NCBI RefSeq assembly: GCF_035594125.1
Contig: NC_087186.1
Coordinates: 1,648,228-1,712,227 of the forward strand
Reading direction: 5' to 3'
DNA length: 64,000 bases
Source of the DNA: Scylla paramamosain
Lineage: Eukaryota > Arthropoda > Malacostraca > Decapoda > Portunidae
The notes under the pieces were generated by a model, which made no database searches, was not told the DNA's origin, and saw nothing but the letters and a program-made list of their open reading frames with translations. The position numbers and the translations under genes were made by a program. Below are positions 13,122 to 23,325 of the stretch, one piece after another (within the stretch, counting starts at the first letter, position 1; each line of letters starts with the position of its first letter).

Positions 13122-15600
13122 TCAGCTACTCTAGGCATTTGCACAGTGAATCTGGAGCTCGAGGAAGAGACTTACGATGAAGTGAATCTTAAAGTATTGT
13201 CAAGCCTTGGTAGTGATGTGGTTTTAGGACATGAATTTTTACAACAGCATTCTTCCCTTGAAATGAGGTTTGGAGGAGAGAGGCTCCCTCTGAAAGTATG
13301 CGAGTTGGTAGCTGTACAAGTTCCTGCCCTAACACTCTTCAGCAATCTTACTCCTAACCGTAAACCAATATTAATAAGATCCAGACAATACAATGAACCG
13401 AACAAGAAATTTATTGCAAAGGAAACTTATAGAATACTGAAAGAAGGAATAATTGGGTCTATTAACTCTACTTGGCGACCACATGTACTCATGATGAGTA
13501 GGGATCACCACAAGAAAAGGATGGTCATTGATTATTCGCAGACCATTAATAAATTTACTGAACTTGATGCATATCCTTTGCCACGTGTCAAAGATATTGT
13601 TAACAAGGTTGCAACTTACTGAGTACCCTTGATCTGAAGAGCGCTTACCATCAGATACCCATCAGAAAACAAGAGAAGTTGTACACAGCTTTTGAGTCAG
13701 GAGGAAAATTATATGAGTTCAACCGCATTCCTTTTGGAATTAAGAATGGAATGGCTGGATTCCAGCGAGTGATGGATGATATCATTGAAAAAGAAGGAAT
13801 GAAAAGCACTTATGTGTATGTAGATAATGTTACTGTATGTGGTAACTCGGAACAGGAACACGATGAAAATTTGCAACATTTTCTTGATGTTGCTAAAGCT
13901 CATGACCTACCACTGAGTGATGAAAAGGTCAGATCAATAAATCTTCTTGGTTACTCCATAAGGAAAAGGAGAAATCAGGCCTGGCCCTGATCGCCTAGCA
14001 CCTTTCCTACAACTTTCTGTGCACATAAACATTGCATCACTACGCAGAACATTGGGGATGTTGGCTCAGTTATTCTAGGTGAATACCCGGATTTTCTGAA
14101 AAGATACGACCTCTTACTCAAGCTAAAGACTTTCCTCTCACTTAAACAGCCGAGACTGCTTTTGAGGCTCCGATGACTGAAATTGTTGATTCAGTAGTGG
14201 GGTTGCCTTTACAGTGGAAACAGAAGCATCTGATCATGTAATTGCTGCTACTTACCCAGATTGAACGGTCTGTTGCCTTTTTCACACAGACACTGTCTTT
14301 AAGTAAAGAAAAACACTCTGAATTGGAAAAGCAAGCTTACGTGTAATGGAATCTCTTAGGAAGTGGCGGCACTACCTCTTGGGACGGCACTTCCAACCCA
14401 TTACTGGTCATATGCTTGATGGTAAAGTTTCCAGTAAAATCAAGAACGCCAAAATAGCTAGATGGCGTGCTGAATTGTTATGTTACCATTATGATACAGT
14501 GTATAGGCCTGGTAAGGAATATGTTACAACAGATGCCTTGTTCCGTGTGTATGGTGCTGCTGGTATGGATAAACTGGAGGAGCTATTTGACAGTTTGTGC
14601 TATCCTGTGGAGCCATCTGTATGCTTAATTTTGTCAGCGGGAAGATTCTGCTGTACTCGACAGAAGAGGTAAGGCAGGTAACAAAGGCTTATTCTGTATG
14701 CTTCGAGTTGAAGCCCAAATTTCATAAATCTGAATGGTAATTTCATCAATGAAACCCTTTGGAAGACTGAATGTGGATTTTAAGGGTCCACTTCCACATA
14801 TTCAAGAAATAAATACATGTTAGTCATTGCAGACGAGTTTTCACGTTTTCCGTACGTTTGCCCTTGTTCAGATATTCCATCAGAGACTAATTCACTGCCT
14901 AGTACAATTGTTTGCTATCTTTGGAGAGCCAGCATATAATCACGCTGAGAGGGGAGCTTCCCTTATGTCCGCACAGCTGAAAGAATTCCTCCTCAAGCGA
15001 GGGGAGGCGATGACTCGTACCACTTCTTATAATCCTCGGGGAAATGGTCAGGTGGAACAGTATAATAATCTGGAAGACTGTGATGCAGACTCTCAAGAAA
15101 TGAGTCTGGAAGTGCGTCATTGGGAGGAGGTTTTGCTAGTTGCCTTACATTCTGTCCTGTCTTTGTTATGCACATCTACCAACTGCACTCCACATGAACA
15201 TTTCTTCAAGCACTGCAGAAGATCGTCTTCAGGTTACACACGGCCTACCTGGCTCACTTGTATAGGTCCAGCTCCCCTAAAAAGGCAGGTACGACATGGT
15301 AAAAACGACCCTTTGGTTGATGAAGTGAAAATTGTAGAGGCTAATCCTGAGTACGCCCATGTTAGACTTCAAGTTGGTACTCTCTCTTTATGACATCTAG
15401 CTCCATCATCAAGTGAATGTTCTGACACCAACTCTGGACTAGGACAACTGCCTCTGGTTTCTGTAGATAGCGGATCTTCTCAAGAGCTGGGATCTGGCAA
15501 AAAGTTATTCTCTCTGGAGGTGAAGTGGCAGTGGATACTGAACCGCAAATGATGCCAGAGCCTGCAAGCCTGCCTCAGTCCTCAAGTAAGTCATAGCGGT
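13122..15600 (+). pseudogene. Gypsy pol remnant: RT, RNase H, integrase
   Basis: The open frame from about 13122 to 13622 holds the end of the protease-RT linker and the RT N-terminus (GIIGSINSTWRPHVL, KKRMVIDYSQTIN). A TGA at 13620-13622 and a frame change follow. 13679-13990 carries RT core motifs (IPFGIKNGMAGFQRVM and YVDN at 13817-13828). 14346-14672 is RNase H to integrase linker (RKWRHYLLGRHF, ARWRAELLCYHYD). 14827-15393 holds integrase core (RGASLMSAQLKEFL, TSYNPRGNGQVEQYN). Several stops and indels make it non-functional. Confidence 0.88.
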
Positions 15601-15650
15601 CCCAACGTCTACCTGCTTATTTTCAGAACTATCAGCTTTAAATTCTTTTT

Positions 15651-15663
15651 AGGGTGGGAAGAA
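15651..15663 (+). promoter_or_regulatory. Polypurine tract of the gypsy element
   Basis: AGGGTGGGAAGAA lies immediately 5' of the 3' LTR start, the expected site for plus-strand priming. Confidence 0.75.
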
Positions 15664-15984
15664 TGTAGTAGATTGAAATTGTTAGGTCTGTAGTCTCTTA
15701 TATTAGGCTCATAGTGTTTACCGGACACAAATATAAACAAAACGTACCAGAACGAGTCCGGCTGTCTTATTGAGAAGTTAGTGTGTTCCTCCTTTTTTTT
15801 TTTTGTATTATTATATGAGCTGCTCTAAGAGGTTGCATATAATTCTTGTACCTTGTTATATATGTAAAATACATCCTTATTATTTTATATACATTAGCTA
15901 ATCAGACCATGTCCTGCAGGATATACAGTCAAGAACTGAAAGTACAATAAAACCACACTTCTAGTGACTCCTGGTTTTACTACA
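15664..15984 (+). repeat. 3' LTR of the gypsy element (321 bp)
   Basis: It starts TGTAGTAGATTG and ends TTTTACTACA, followed by the target duplication AAACT. Its first ~37 bp match 13077-13113 with a few changes. Confidence 0.82.
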
Positions 15985-16139
15985 AAACTATGAACACATG
16001 ATTCTTGTTGAGGAGTTGAGGAACATCGTTCAGTAAGATTAAATAATGAATGCAGTAGTATCTCTGCATGAAAGATCCAACGAAACACAAACAAATGAAC
16101 AGGATTTTATTCTGCAAATTCTGACATCCTATGAACATA

Positions 16140-16144
16140 AACAG
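16140..16144. repeat. Target-site duplication AACAG (left of BEL/Pao)
   Basis: Matches AACAG at 31722-31726 exactly and brackets the BEL/Pao element. Confidence 0.85.
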
Positions 16145-16828
16145 TGTTGTTGTCCCTGCCCAGGATGACAATATATCCCGACTGCCCTCACTTTCTTCTT
16201 TATTGAGTAGCGTAAACTGCAAGTTTGAATTACAATACTGAATTCATCAAACAACTAAACAAGTAGTTGTAGGTGCAACACAATTGATAATAAATACTTT
16301 TTGGCAGGCACTTTGCAAGTATAACATTAAGCAATGCACGTAATTATAAATACACAAATTTAGTTAAAGGCTCACACCTTTTATTGCTGAGACTGGGTTT
16401 CAAATGAGAAACAACTAAACCAGCCGCAATAATCAAGCAGACATGCTGAAAAACAATTATTGTCAAACTCGATTCTATCACCTATTATGATCACAAAATT
16501 AAGATAAAATTTAACATAACTACAAGTAACAAACACCACACACATATCAATAGCAAAATATATTACAAACACCTGGTCAACTCACCGATTCCGTTTAGCC
16601 AGCAAGGAAACTCCGCTTCATCCTTCAACACTGTCTGACTGCCTGCCACACACTGCCTACACCTCATGCTGACCTACCACACCTCAGCTCCTACCACCTG
16701 CCTTCTGGCTACAATGCATGTACCAAATACAAATTTCAATACTAATGATAGTAGGATGATCATGCTAAAGAATGGAGTGATACTTGTTAGTTAAATTATA
16801 CATCAGCACTTACATGAATCCAGTCACA
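16145..16828 (-). repeat. 3' LTR of BEL/Pao (684 bp)
   Basis: On the minus strand it begins TGTGACTGGATTCATG and ends GGACAACAACA. It is nearly collinear with the right LTR but lacks about 143 bp present there (31456-31600). Confidence 0.9.
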
Positions 16829-16838
16829 TGGCTCCCCT
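16829..16838 (-). promoter_or_regulatory. BEL/Pao polypurine tract
   Basis: On the minus strand, AGGGGAGCCA abuts the 3' LTR start. Confidence 0.75.
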
Positions 16839-16879
16839 AATTATAATTAATTATAATCATACACAATGACAATAAAAAA

Positions 16880-18386
16880 AAAGGCTTTTCGGTGGGGAAT
16901 CTACCTAAAATAATCACTGACACAACAACCTTATCAATTTTTGGACAGGGCGTTTTAAAAATGTGCGATCAGCAAGCTGTAGCTTTACAGATCGTACCAA
17001 GCCATCTTGAGAAGGATAAACTTCAACAATACGTCCTAGTTTCCAAAATGAGCGATGACATTGGTTATCTATGAGCAAAACCAAATCACCTACAGTGAGA
17101 TTTACTCGACGTCTCTTCCACTTTGCTCAGGACAAGTATTGTTGAACAATTTCCCTTTTCCATCGATACCAGAACAAGTTGATCATGTACTGAACGTGAC
17201 TCCACTACTTGGAAGCGTATAAATCACAACTTTCTGCATTCTCTGATTCTAGGTGATGAGGAATGATCTTTGATTTCATGGTGATCAGATGATTTGGTGT
17301 GAGCGGTTCAAGTGACTGAGGGTCACTGATATTATCAACATTGAGAGGTCTGCTGTTGATCACTGATGTAGCTTCAGACATCACAGTCATGAGTCCTTCG
17401 TCGTCTAGGCGAGACCCGTGTTCACATAAAATGCCTTCAATAATGCGTCTTGCTGCACCAATCATTCTCTCCCATACCCTATCTCTGTGGCCGCCTGCAG
17501 GTGGATTGAAGATCATAATTATTATCACATCTAAATTTCAATAACCCACTCTTTGCACCAGCAAGATTTGTGCCTTGGTCACATCTTATTTGTCTCACAG
17601 AATCACAAAGGGCAACAAACCCCCTGAATACATTGAGGAAACTGTCTGTGGTGAGAGAGTGAACAACTTCAATGTGCACGGCCCTGCTTACTAAGCATGT
17701 GAACATCACCCCATATCTTTTGCAGTTCCGGCGACCTGACTTAACAACATAAGGACCAAATAAATCACATCCTGTGAACCAGAATGGACAACATGGAAAT
17801 AGTCTGTCTTCAGGTAGATCATGTCTTCAGGTATATCAGACATGTTTTGCTCCACCGGTTTGCCACGCAGACAAGAACAAGTTACACATGTCTGAAGCAA
17901 TTTTTAAACCACTTTTTGCAAGGACAAAATCCAAAATCTGCGAACTTCAGAGCAGGTAATGCCCCTACCTTGATGGTGGATTTTTTGATGGAAATGCTGT
18001 ATGATCAGCCAAGAGAGTTCGTGATCTGAGGGCAAGATCAAAGGATGCTTTACTTCATCAGAAAGAGCAGCGTTGTGAATTCCACCACCAACACGGATCA
18101 AACCATTCTCATCCAGAAATACATCTAACTTAAATAGTGAACTCCCACGGGAGACTGGCCTTTTGAATTCCATTGAAAAACATGATCTTTGAACCATCCG
18201 TATAACAATGGTTTTGGCCACTTCTAATTCTTCAACTTTTAAACTTCCTTCTCTTCTTATACCTCTGCAGTTGTTGATGATTCTCAGCAACCAGGCCCAC
18301 AATTTCAAGGTGGTAAACCAATATCGAAAGGTATGCACATGAACTGTCTCTTGAAACTCATCACCTTGGCTGCTCAAACACTTCAC
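16880..18386 (-). pseudogene. BEL/Pao integrase with DUF5641-like C-terminus, frameshifted
   Basis: Minus-strand order: the integrase zinc-binding region in 18386-17904 (KHPLILPSDHELSWLIIQHF, then HHQGRGITCSEVRRFWI), the CVTC motif at about 17895, the core in 17709-17205 (MFTCLVSRAVHIEVVHSL, RQIRCDQGTNLAGAK, then FNPPAGGHRDRVWERMIGA), and a DUF5641-like segment in about 17180-16890 (FWYRWKREIVQQYLS, VNLTVGDLVLL, GLVRSVKLQLADR). Frameshifts separate the blocks, so no intact integrase is encoded. Confidence 0.88.
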
Positions 18387-18399
18387 TTCGACGTCATCC

Positions 18400-18894
18400 G
18401 GTGATACTGTTGGTGTAATATGATTAATGGTTAAGTCTAAGAAATCGAGATCCTTTTAACCAACGTTCCGAGAAAACAGCACGTGATCCGTCATCAGCAG
18501 GTTTTTCAGCACTGTTTTTTCACCATTGTTTAGGAGAGGACTCATCATGGCAACAAATACCTTGAACATAAATGGAAACATTGTGGATATATACAAGCAC
18601 AACATTGCTGTCAGTCCCCAAAAAATATGTACTGCGGCGGCAGTTCCTTTCGCAGTTTAGTTGCAAGGTCCACACTTAAAACTGCTGCTACCAATTCAAG
18701 ACGAGGAATACTCAGAACTGGTTTAAGTGGACAAACTCTACACTTACCAACCATGAAAGTAACGTGGACTATTTTCATCAAAAAATCTAAGGTAAGTACA
18801 AGCTGCATATCCTGTGGAGCTAGCATCGGCAAAATGATGCATTTCAAGATCAAACATAGTTTTGCTTGATCGAACAGTGAGCAGTGACCTGACG
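18400..18894 (-). pseudogene. BEL/Pao RNase H segment
   Basis: Reading leftward from the LINE junction: FDLEMHHFADASSTGYAACT, then CPLKPVLSIPRLELVAAVL, a TDSNVVLVYIHN-like block and the ADDGSRAVFSERWLKGSRFL block. These are hallmark residues of the BEL/Pao RNase H and its linker to integrase. Its N-terminal neighbour, RT, lies on the other side of CR1-like copy 1 (from 23326). Confidence 0.85.
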
Positions 18895-18918
18895 CTAATA
18901 TAGCTGGCTAGTGTAGAC

Positions 18919-19836
18919 ATGGCGCCTTGTGTTGCTGAGTCGTCTGGTTGTGTTAGTTCTCCTGTTCTCGAGGCCTTCGTTGAAAAGGTGTCAGAGGTGG
19001 AGGCTGAGTTCCATCGAAGGATCTCGGAGGTGCAGGCTGAGTTTCGTGAGAGGATCTCAGCCCTGCAGGCTGAGTTCTATGAGAGGAGCTCAGCACCTGT
19101 GGGAAGGTCGTGCCCCACCGTCTACTTACCTAGTAAGGCGACGGAGGAGCAGTGGTCGGTTGTGTGCAGGGGAGCCAAGAGGGTGAAGATCCTCAGGGCA
19201 CCTTGCGTGGGGACGAAGAATCCCTTCAATGTGCTGGAGGAAGGGAAGGAGAAGGAGGTGGACAGGGCGGGAGGAGGCAAGAAGGAGGGGGCAGATGCAG
19301 TTACCCTGCCCCAAGGTAGAGTGCTTGTGTTTGGTGATAGTCAGGTTAGGCACTTAGATAGTGCGTTCTGTGCTAGGGATAGGAAGCGTAGGTCGAGGGT
19401 GTGTTTGCCGGGGGCCGGGATAGGGAAGGTAGCTGATAGGCTAGACACGTGCTTGGAAAAAGATGGGACCAAGCCCATTGTTTTTCTCAGTGCGGGAGGG
19501 AATGACCTTGGTAAGGTCAGGAGTGAGGAGCTTATCAGGAGGTTTCGACAGGCTTTGGACAGGATTAGGGACAAGGGTGGGATCCCCGTGGTATGTGGTG
19601 TCTTGCCGAGGAGGGCAGTTGGTGCTGAGTGGCTGTCCAGGGCTATTACAGTGAATCACAGGCTCGCAAATCATTGTAGGAGTAATGGATGGCCGTTCAT
19701 CGACAACTGGGACCTTTTCTATGGCAGGGACACCTTGTACGCCAGGGATGGAGTGCATTTGTCACGCCAGGGTGTTCGTGTTTTGGCCGAAACTCTCAAG
19801 CGGGAGATTACTGCACTCCAGCACTTTTTTCCTTAG
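18919..19836 (+). CDS. CR1-like ORF1 protein with SGNH/GDSL esterase domain, intact ORF
   Basis: A 305-residue uninterrupted frame from ATG 18919. Residues ~15-60 are heptad-like repeats (VEAEFHRRISEVQAEF and similar) predicting a coiled coil for oligomerisation. A basic linker follows. From about residue 130 there is an SGNH/GDSL hydrolase fold: block I GDSQVRHL with Ser141, GGND at residues 193-196, and DGVHLS with Asp277 and His280. CR1-clade ORF1 proteins with an esterase domain are established; the enzyme is thought to act on lipid or membrane contacts during retrotransposition, though its substrate is unknown. All catalytic blocks are retained here. ORF2 starts about 75 bp downstream. 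The ATG could be internal to a longer original ORF1 if the 5' end is truncated. Confidence 0.85.
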   Translation: MAPCVAESSGCVSSPVLEAFVEKVSEVEAEFHRRISEVQAEFRERISALQAEFYERSSAPVGRSCPTVYLPSKATEEQWSVVCRGAKRVKILRAPCVGTKNPFNVLEEGKEKEVDRAGGGKKEGADAVTLPQGRVLVFGDSQVRHLDSAFCARDRKRRSRVCLPGAGIGKVADRLDTCLEKDGTKPIVFLSAGGNDLGKVRSEELIRRFRQALDRIRDKGGIPVVCGVLPRRAVGAEWLSRAITVNHRLANHCRSNGWPFIDNWDLFYGRDTLYARDGVHLSRQGVRVLAETLKREITALQHFFP

Positions 19837-19910
19837 TCGGGAGGGAAGAAGGGGTAGTGAGAAGGCGAGGGGCAAAATAGTTAAATCTAGAAAGGTAGCT
19901 AGCTCAGGGA

Positions 19911-21435
19911 TGGTGAGAAATAGCTTAAGTGTTTACTACACAAACTGTAGAAGTATTCTGAATAAAATAGACTTGCTTAGAGGAATAGCGAGCGTTGAGA
20001 AATTTGATATCATTGCTCTAACTGAAACTTGGTTAGATACTCGTATGTCAGAAAAAGTATTTAATCCAGAGGTTAGGATAGATGGGTATACAATGATCTA
20101 TAAAGATAGGGAAAACAGGAGAGGAGGAGGCGTCGCGTTATACGTTAGGGACACATTACAGTGTTCTATCAACAGTAGAATTAAAACAGATAACAAAGCA
20201 GAGTCGATATGGGTAGATATTAAAGAAGGATCGCAGTCAGTAGTACTAGGGGTAGTTTACAGGCCACCGACCAGTACAGAGGAAATTAACACCTCACTGT
20301 GGCAGGAATTAAATAGAGCAGGCAGGTACAGTCAGGTATGTGTGGTAGGAGATTTTAATTTTAAGAATATCGACTGGAGTCTGATGGTGGGTAACAAGGA
20401 AGCAGAGGAATTTCTTAAGGTAATTCAGGATAATTTTTTTAAAACAGGTAGTCGTAGAACCCACAAAGGGGAATAATATTCTAGATTTAATTCTTACTAG
20501 CAGGGAGGAAGCACTCACGCATGTAGAGGTTGGAGGACAGCTAGGTAACAGTGACCATAGGGAAATTAGGTACAATTTAGAATGGGAAGAAACTGTTAGA
20601 AACAAAAACACTAGTAAAATACCTGACTTTAGGAGAGCAGATTTTGAAGAATTAAAAAGGTACCTCCAAGGAGTGGACTGGCAAAGGATGCAGGGTGAGG
20701 TCAGGTCAGGGACGGAGTTCAGAGAGATAAGGCAGGATGAGAGAGGTGAGTTGAGGCGTAAGGGTGTAGGACAAGAGGAGGGAAGATGTGTCCGGAAGGG
20801 AGGAGGAAAGAGGAAGGGGGGAGCTAGGTGTGAGTATGTTGGAATGTCAGGTCATGCTGAAATGAGAGAGGTGAGGTCAAGGCGAGTAGATGAGGGAGTG
20901 GAGAGGATGGTAGGGGATGAGATGAGGGGACTAGGTGAAGTAAATGTAGATGCATTGTATAAATATTTCGTAGATAAAGTTCATACAGGTCAGTTAGCAA
21001 ATATCCCGTATAGAACAATAAGATCACAAAAAAATGACCCTAAATGGATGACTGCTAGGTTAAAGCATTATATAGGGCGTAAGAGAAGTATATATAGGAG
21101 ATTAAGGGCAGGTGAAGAAGTTTTAAGGACACAATATAATGAATTAGTTGGGACAGTCAGGAAGTTAACGAGGAAAGCTAAGGAAAATTATGAATCACAG
21201 GTAGCCAGCCAGGCGAAGACGGACCCCATGGGATTTTATCAGGTATACAGGACGAAGAATAAGGATACTGTAGGTCCATTAAGGGCAGCAGATGTGGAGC
21301 TGGTTAGTTCTGGGGAGGAGATTAGTAAACTTCTGAATGACTATTTTTTAACTGTCTTCACCCAGGAAAACATGCAGGATATGCCAGATAGTGAACAGGT
21401 GTTTAGAGCAGATGAGAATGAGAAGCTGACAGATT
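19911..21435 (+). pseudogene. CR1-like ORF2 N-terminal part: APE endonuclease and linker
   Basis: The frame from ATG 19911 encodes APE endonuclease motifs in order: YYTNCRSILNKIDLL, LTETWLD, GGGVALYVRD, YRPPTS, VVGDFNFKNIDW. It leaves frame at a 7-T run (20434-20440). The following frame continues with EPTKGNNILDLILT and GNSDHREI, then the endonuclease-RT linker to 21435, where LINE-A sequence is inserted. A 6-T run would keep one frame, so a single extra T is the likely lesion. The same lesion is in copy 2. Confidence 0.88.
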
Positions 21436-21709
21436 CTATTCTGTCCACCTCTCTAACGCAAGAGTTAACCAGTATTCTCAATCATTCATCCCTTTCTCTG
21501 GTAAACTCTGGAACTCCCTGCCTGCTTCTGTATTTCCACCTTCCTATGACTTGAATTCCTTCAAGAGGGAGGTTTCAAGACACTTATCCACCAATTTTTG
21601 ACCACTGCTTTGACCTTTTTATGGGACTGGCATTTCAGTGGGCATTTTTTTTATTACATTTTTGTTGCCCTTGGCCAGTATCCTTCCTACATAAAAAAAA
21701 AAAAAAAAA
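21436..21709 (+). mobile_element. LINE-A 3' fragment nested in CR1-like copy 1
   Basis: A 5'-truncated LINE-A: the last part of ORF2 (from CTATTCTGTCCACC), the 3'UTR (TTGCCCTTGGCC) and ~17 A. The candidate target duplication is AGAT (21431-21434 and 21709-21712). CR1-like sequence resumes at GATATTTCC. Confidence 0.9.
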
Positions 21710-23225
21710 GATATTTCCATAACTAGGGAGATAGTGGAACAGGAGATAGATAGGCTAAAAAAGTTCAAGTCACCAGGACCTGATGAAATATATCCCAGAG
21801 TACTTAAGGAATGTAAAGAGATTATTAGTGAGCCGTTAGTTTCTGTCTTTAGGAAATCACTGGAGTCGGGTGAGGTACCAGTAATGTGGAGGCAGGCTAA
21901 TGTAGTACCCATCTTTAAGAAAGGAGATAAAACTTTAGCGTCTAATTATAGACCTGTCAGCTTAACTTCAGTTGTAGGTAAAATGTTAGAGTCAATAATA
22001 GCGAGGAACATTAGGGAACATTTAGACAACCATAACTTGATCAATCAGTCACAGCATGGCTTCACCAAGGGGAAGTCTTGCCTGACAAACTTGTTAAGTT
22101 TTTACAGTAGGGTGTACGAGGCAGTAGATAATGGTGATAGTTATGATATCTTATATCTGGACTTTAGTAAAGCATTTGACAAGGTACCCCATCAAAGGCT
22201 CCTGAGAAAGGTTAGGGCACACGGGATAGATGGGAAGGTGTTAGGCTGGATAGGGTCATGGCTTAGTGACAGGCGACAGAGAGTGGTAATAAACGGTTCG
22301 AAATCCGAGTGGGGTCATGTAATTAGTGGGGTGCCACAGGGATCAGTATTAGGGCCATTGTTATTTTTTATGTATATCAATGACTTGGATAGTGGAATTA
22401 GTAGTGATGTTAGTAAATTTGCGGATGACACAAAGATAGGTAGATTAATTAGGTCAGAATTGGATGCCATCGCCTTGCAGGCAGACTTAGATAGAATGAA
22501 TGAATGGACGGATAGATGGCAAATGCAATTTAATATCAATAAATGCAAAGTGCTTAGCGTAGGTAGAGGAAACCCACACAATAGGTACTCATTAGACAAC
22601 CAAACTCTGGTAGGTACAGGGTACGAGAAAGATTTAGGAGTTATAGTTAGCTCTGAACTCCGTCTAGGGAAACAATACATAGAAGCCAGAAACAAGGCAA
22701 ACAGGGTACTAGGATTCATTTTTAGGAGTGTTAAAAGTAGAAGGCCGGAAGTAATATTAAAGTTATACTTGGCGCTGGTCAGACCTCATCTAGACTACAC
22801 GGTGCAGTTCTGGTCCCCACATTACAGGAAAGATATAGGTCTATTAGAATCAGTACAGAGGAGAATGACTAAAAGGATACAGGGGATGAGGAGTATTCCT
22901 TACGAGGCGAGGTTGAAGCTGTTAAATTTACATTCTTTAGAGAGACGTAGATTAAGAGGGGACATGATAGAAGTCTTTAAGTGGTATAAGGGTTATAACA
23001 AGGGAGATGTAAGCAAAATTCTTAGGATCAGCAACCAGGGTAGAACAAGAAATAACGGGTTCAAGCTTGAAAAATTTAGGTTTAGGAAGGAGATAAAAAA
23101 AAAATTGGTTCTCAGATAGAGTGGTAGATGAGTGGAACGGACTCAGTAATCATGTAGTTAGTGCTAAGACACTAGAGAGCTTTAAAAGAAGATTAGACAA
23201 GTTTATGGATGGGGATAGCAGATGG
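21710..23225 (+). pseudogene. CR1-like reverse transcriptase, copy 1, C-terminally frameshifted
   Basis: An open frame of ~460 residues contains the RT blocks SPGPDEIYPRVLKE, NYRPVSLTSVVGKMLE, LDFSKAFDKVPH, SGVPQGSVLGPLLF, FADD (22418-22429) and a DLGVIVSSELRLG-like block. At 23094-23103 a 10-A run, against GGG plus 6 A in copy 2, shifts the frame and ends it at 23119. The original C-terminal tail (VVDEWNGLSNHV, SFKRRLDKFMDGD) continues in another frame to 23230. Confidence 0.9.
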
Positions 23226-23298
23226 AAATAGGTAGGTGTGTTTCATACAGGGACTGCCACGTGTAAGCCTGGTCGCTTCTTGCAGCTTCCCTTATTTC

Positions 23299-23325
23299 TT
23301 ATGTTCTTCTTCTTATGTTCTTATG
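23299..23325 (+). repeat. CR1-like 3' terminal octamer repeats
   Basis: Tandem TTCTTATG-type units end copy 1. Copy 2 ends with the same unit at 31264-31287. Confidence 0.85.

Larger units (their letters stand above)
13077..15984 (+). mobile_element. Ty3/gypsy LTR retrotransposon, internally deleted
   Basis: The element is bounded by a 5-bp duplication AAACT (13072-13076 and 15985-15989). Its LTR begins TGTAGTA and ends TACTACA, a 7-bp inverted terminus. Only the first ~37 bp of the 5' LTR (TGTAGTAGATT through GTCTGTAGTCTCTT) remain before the sequence jumps into pol at about 13122. The rest of the 5' LTR, the primer site, gag and most of the protease region are absent. The 3' side is complete: purine tract AGGGTGGGAAGAA at 15651-15663, then the 3' LTR. 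Confidence 0.85.
18895..23325 (+). mobile_element. CR1-like LINE copy 1 (inserted in BEL pol)
   Basis: This non-LTR element has ORF1 (esterase type), APE endonuclease and reverse transcriptase. It ends in repeats of the octamer TTCTTATG, the short 3' terminal repeat type typical of CR1. The BEL frame flanking it (KVVVLRCV on the right; SLLTVRSSKTMFDLEM on the left) is interrupted exactly here. No clear target duplication is seen, as is usual for CR1. ORF2 is broken by a T-run frameshift (20434-20440), the LINE-A insert (21436-21709) and an A-run frameshift (23094-23103). Confidence 0.92.

Noticed and set aside
19126..19758. Minus-strand ORFs antisense to CR1-like ORF1 (also 27097-27741, 22315-22719, 30284-30688)
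   Set aside because: Shadow frames of the coding strand; they lack domains, and equivalents recur wherever the LINE occurs.
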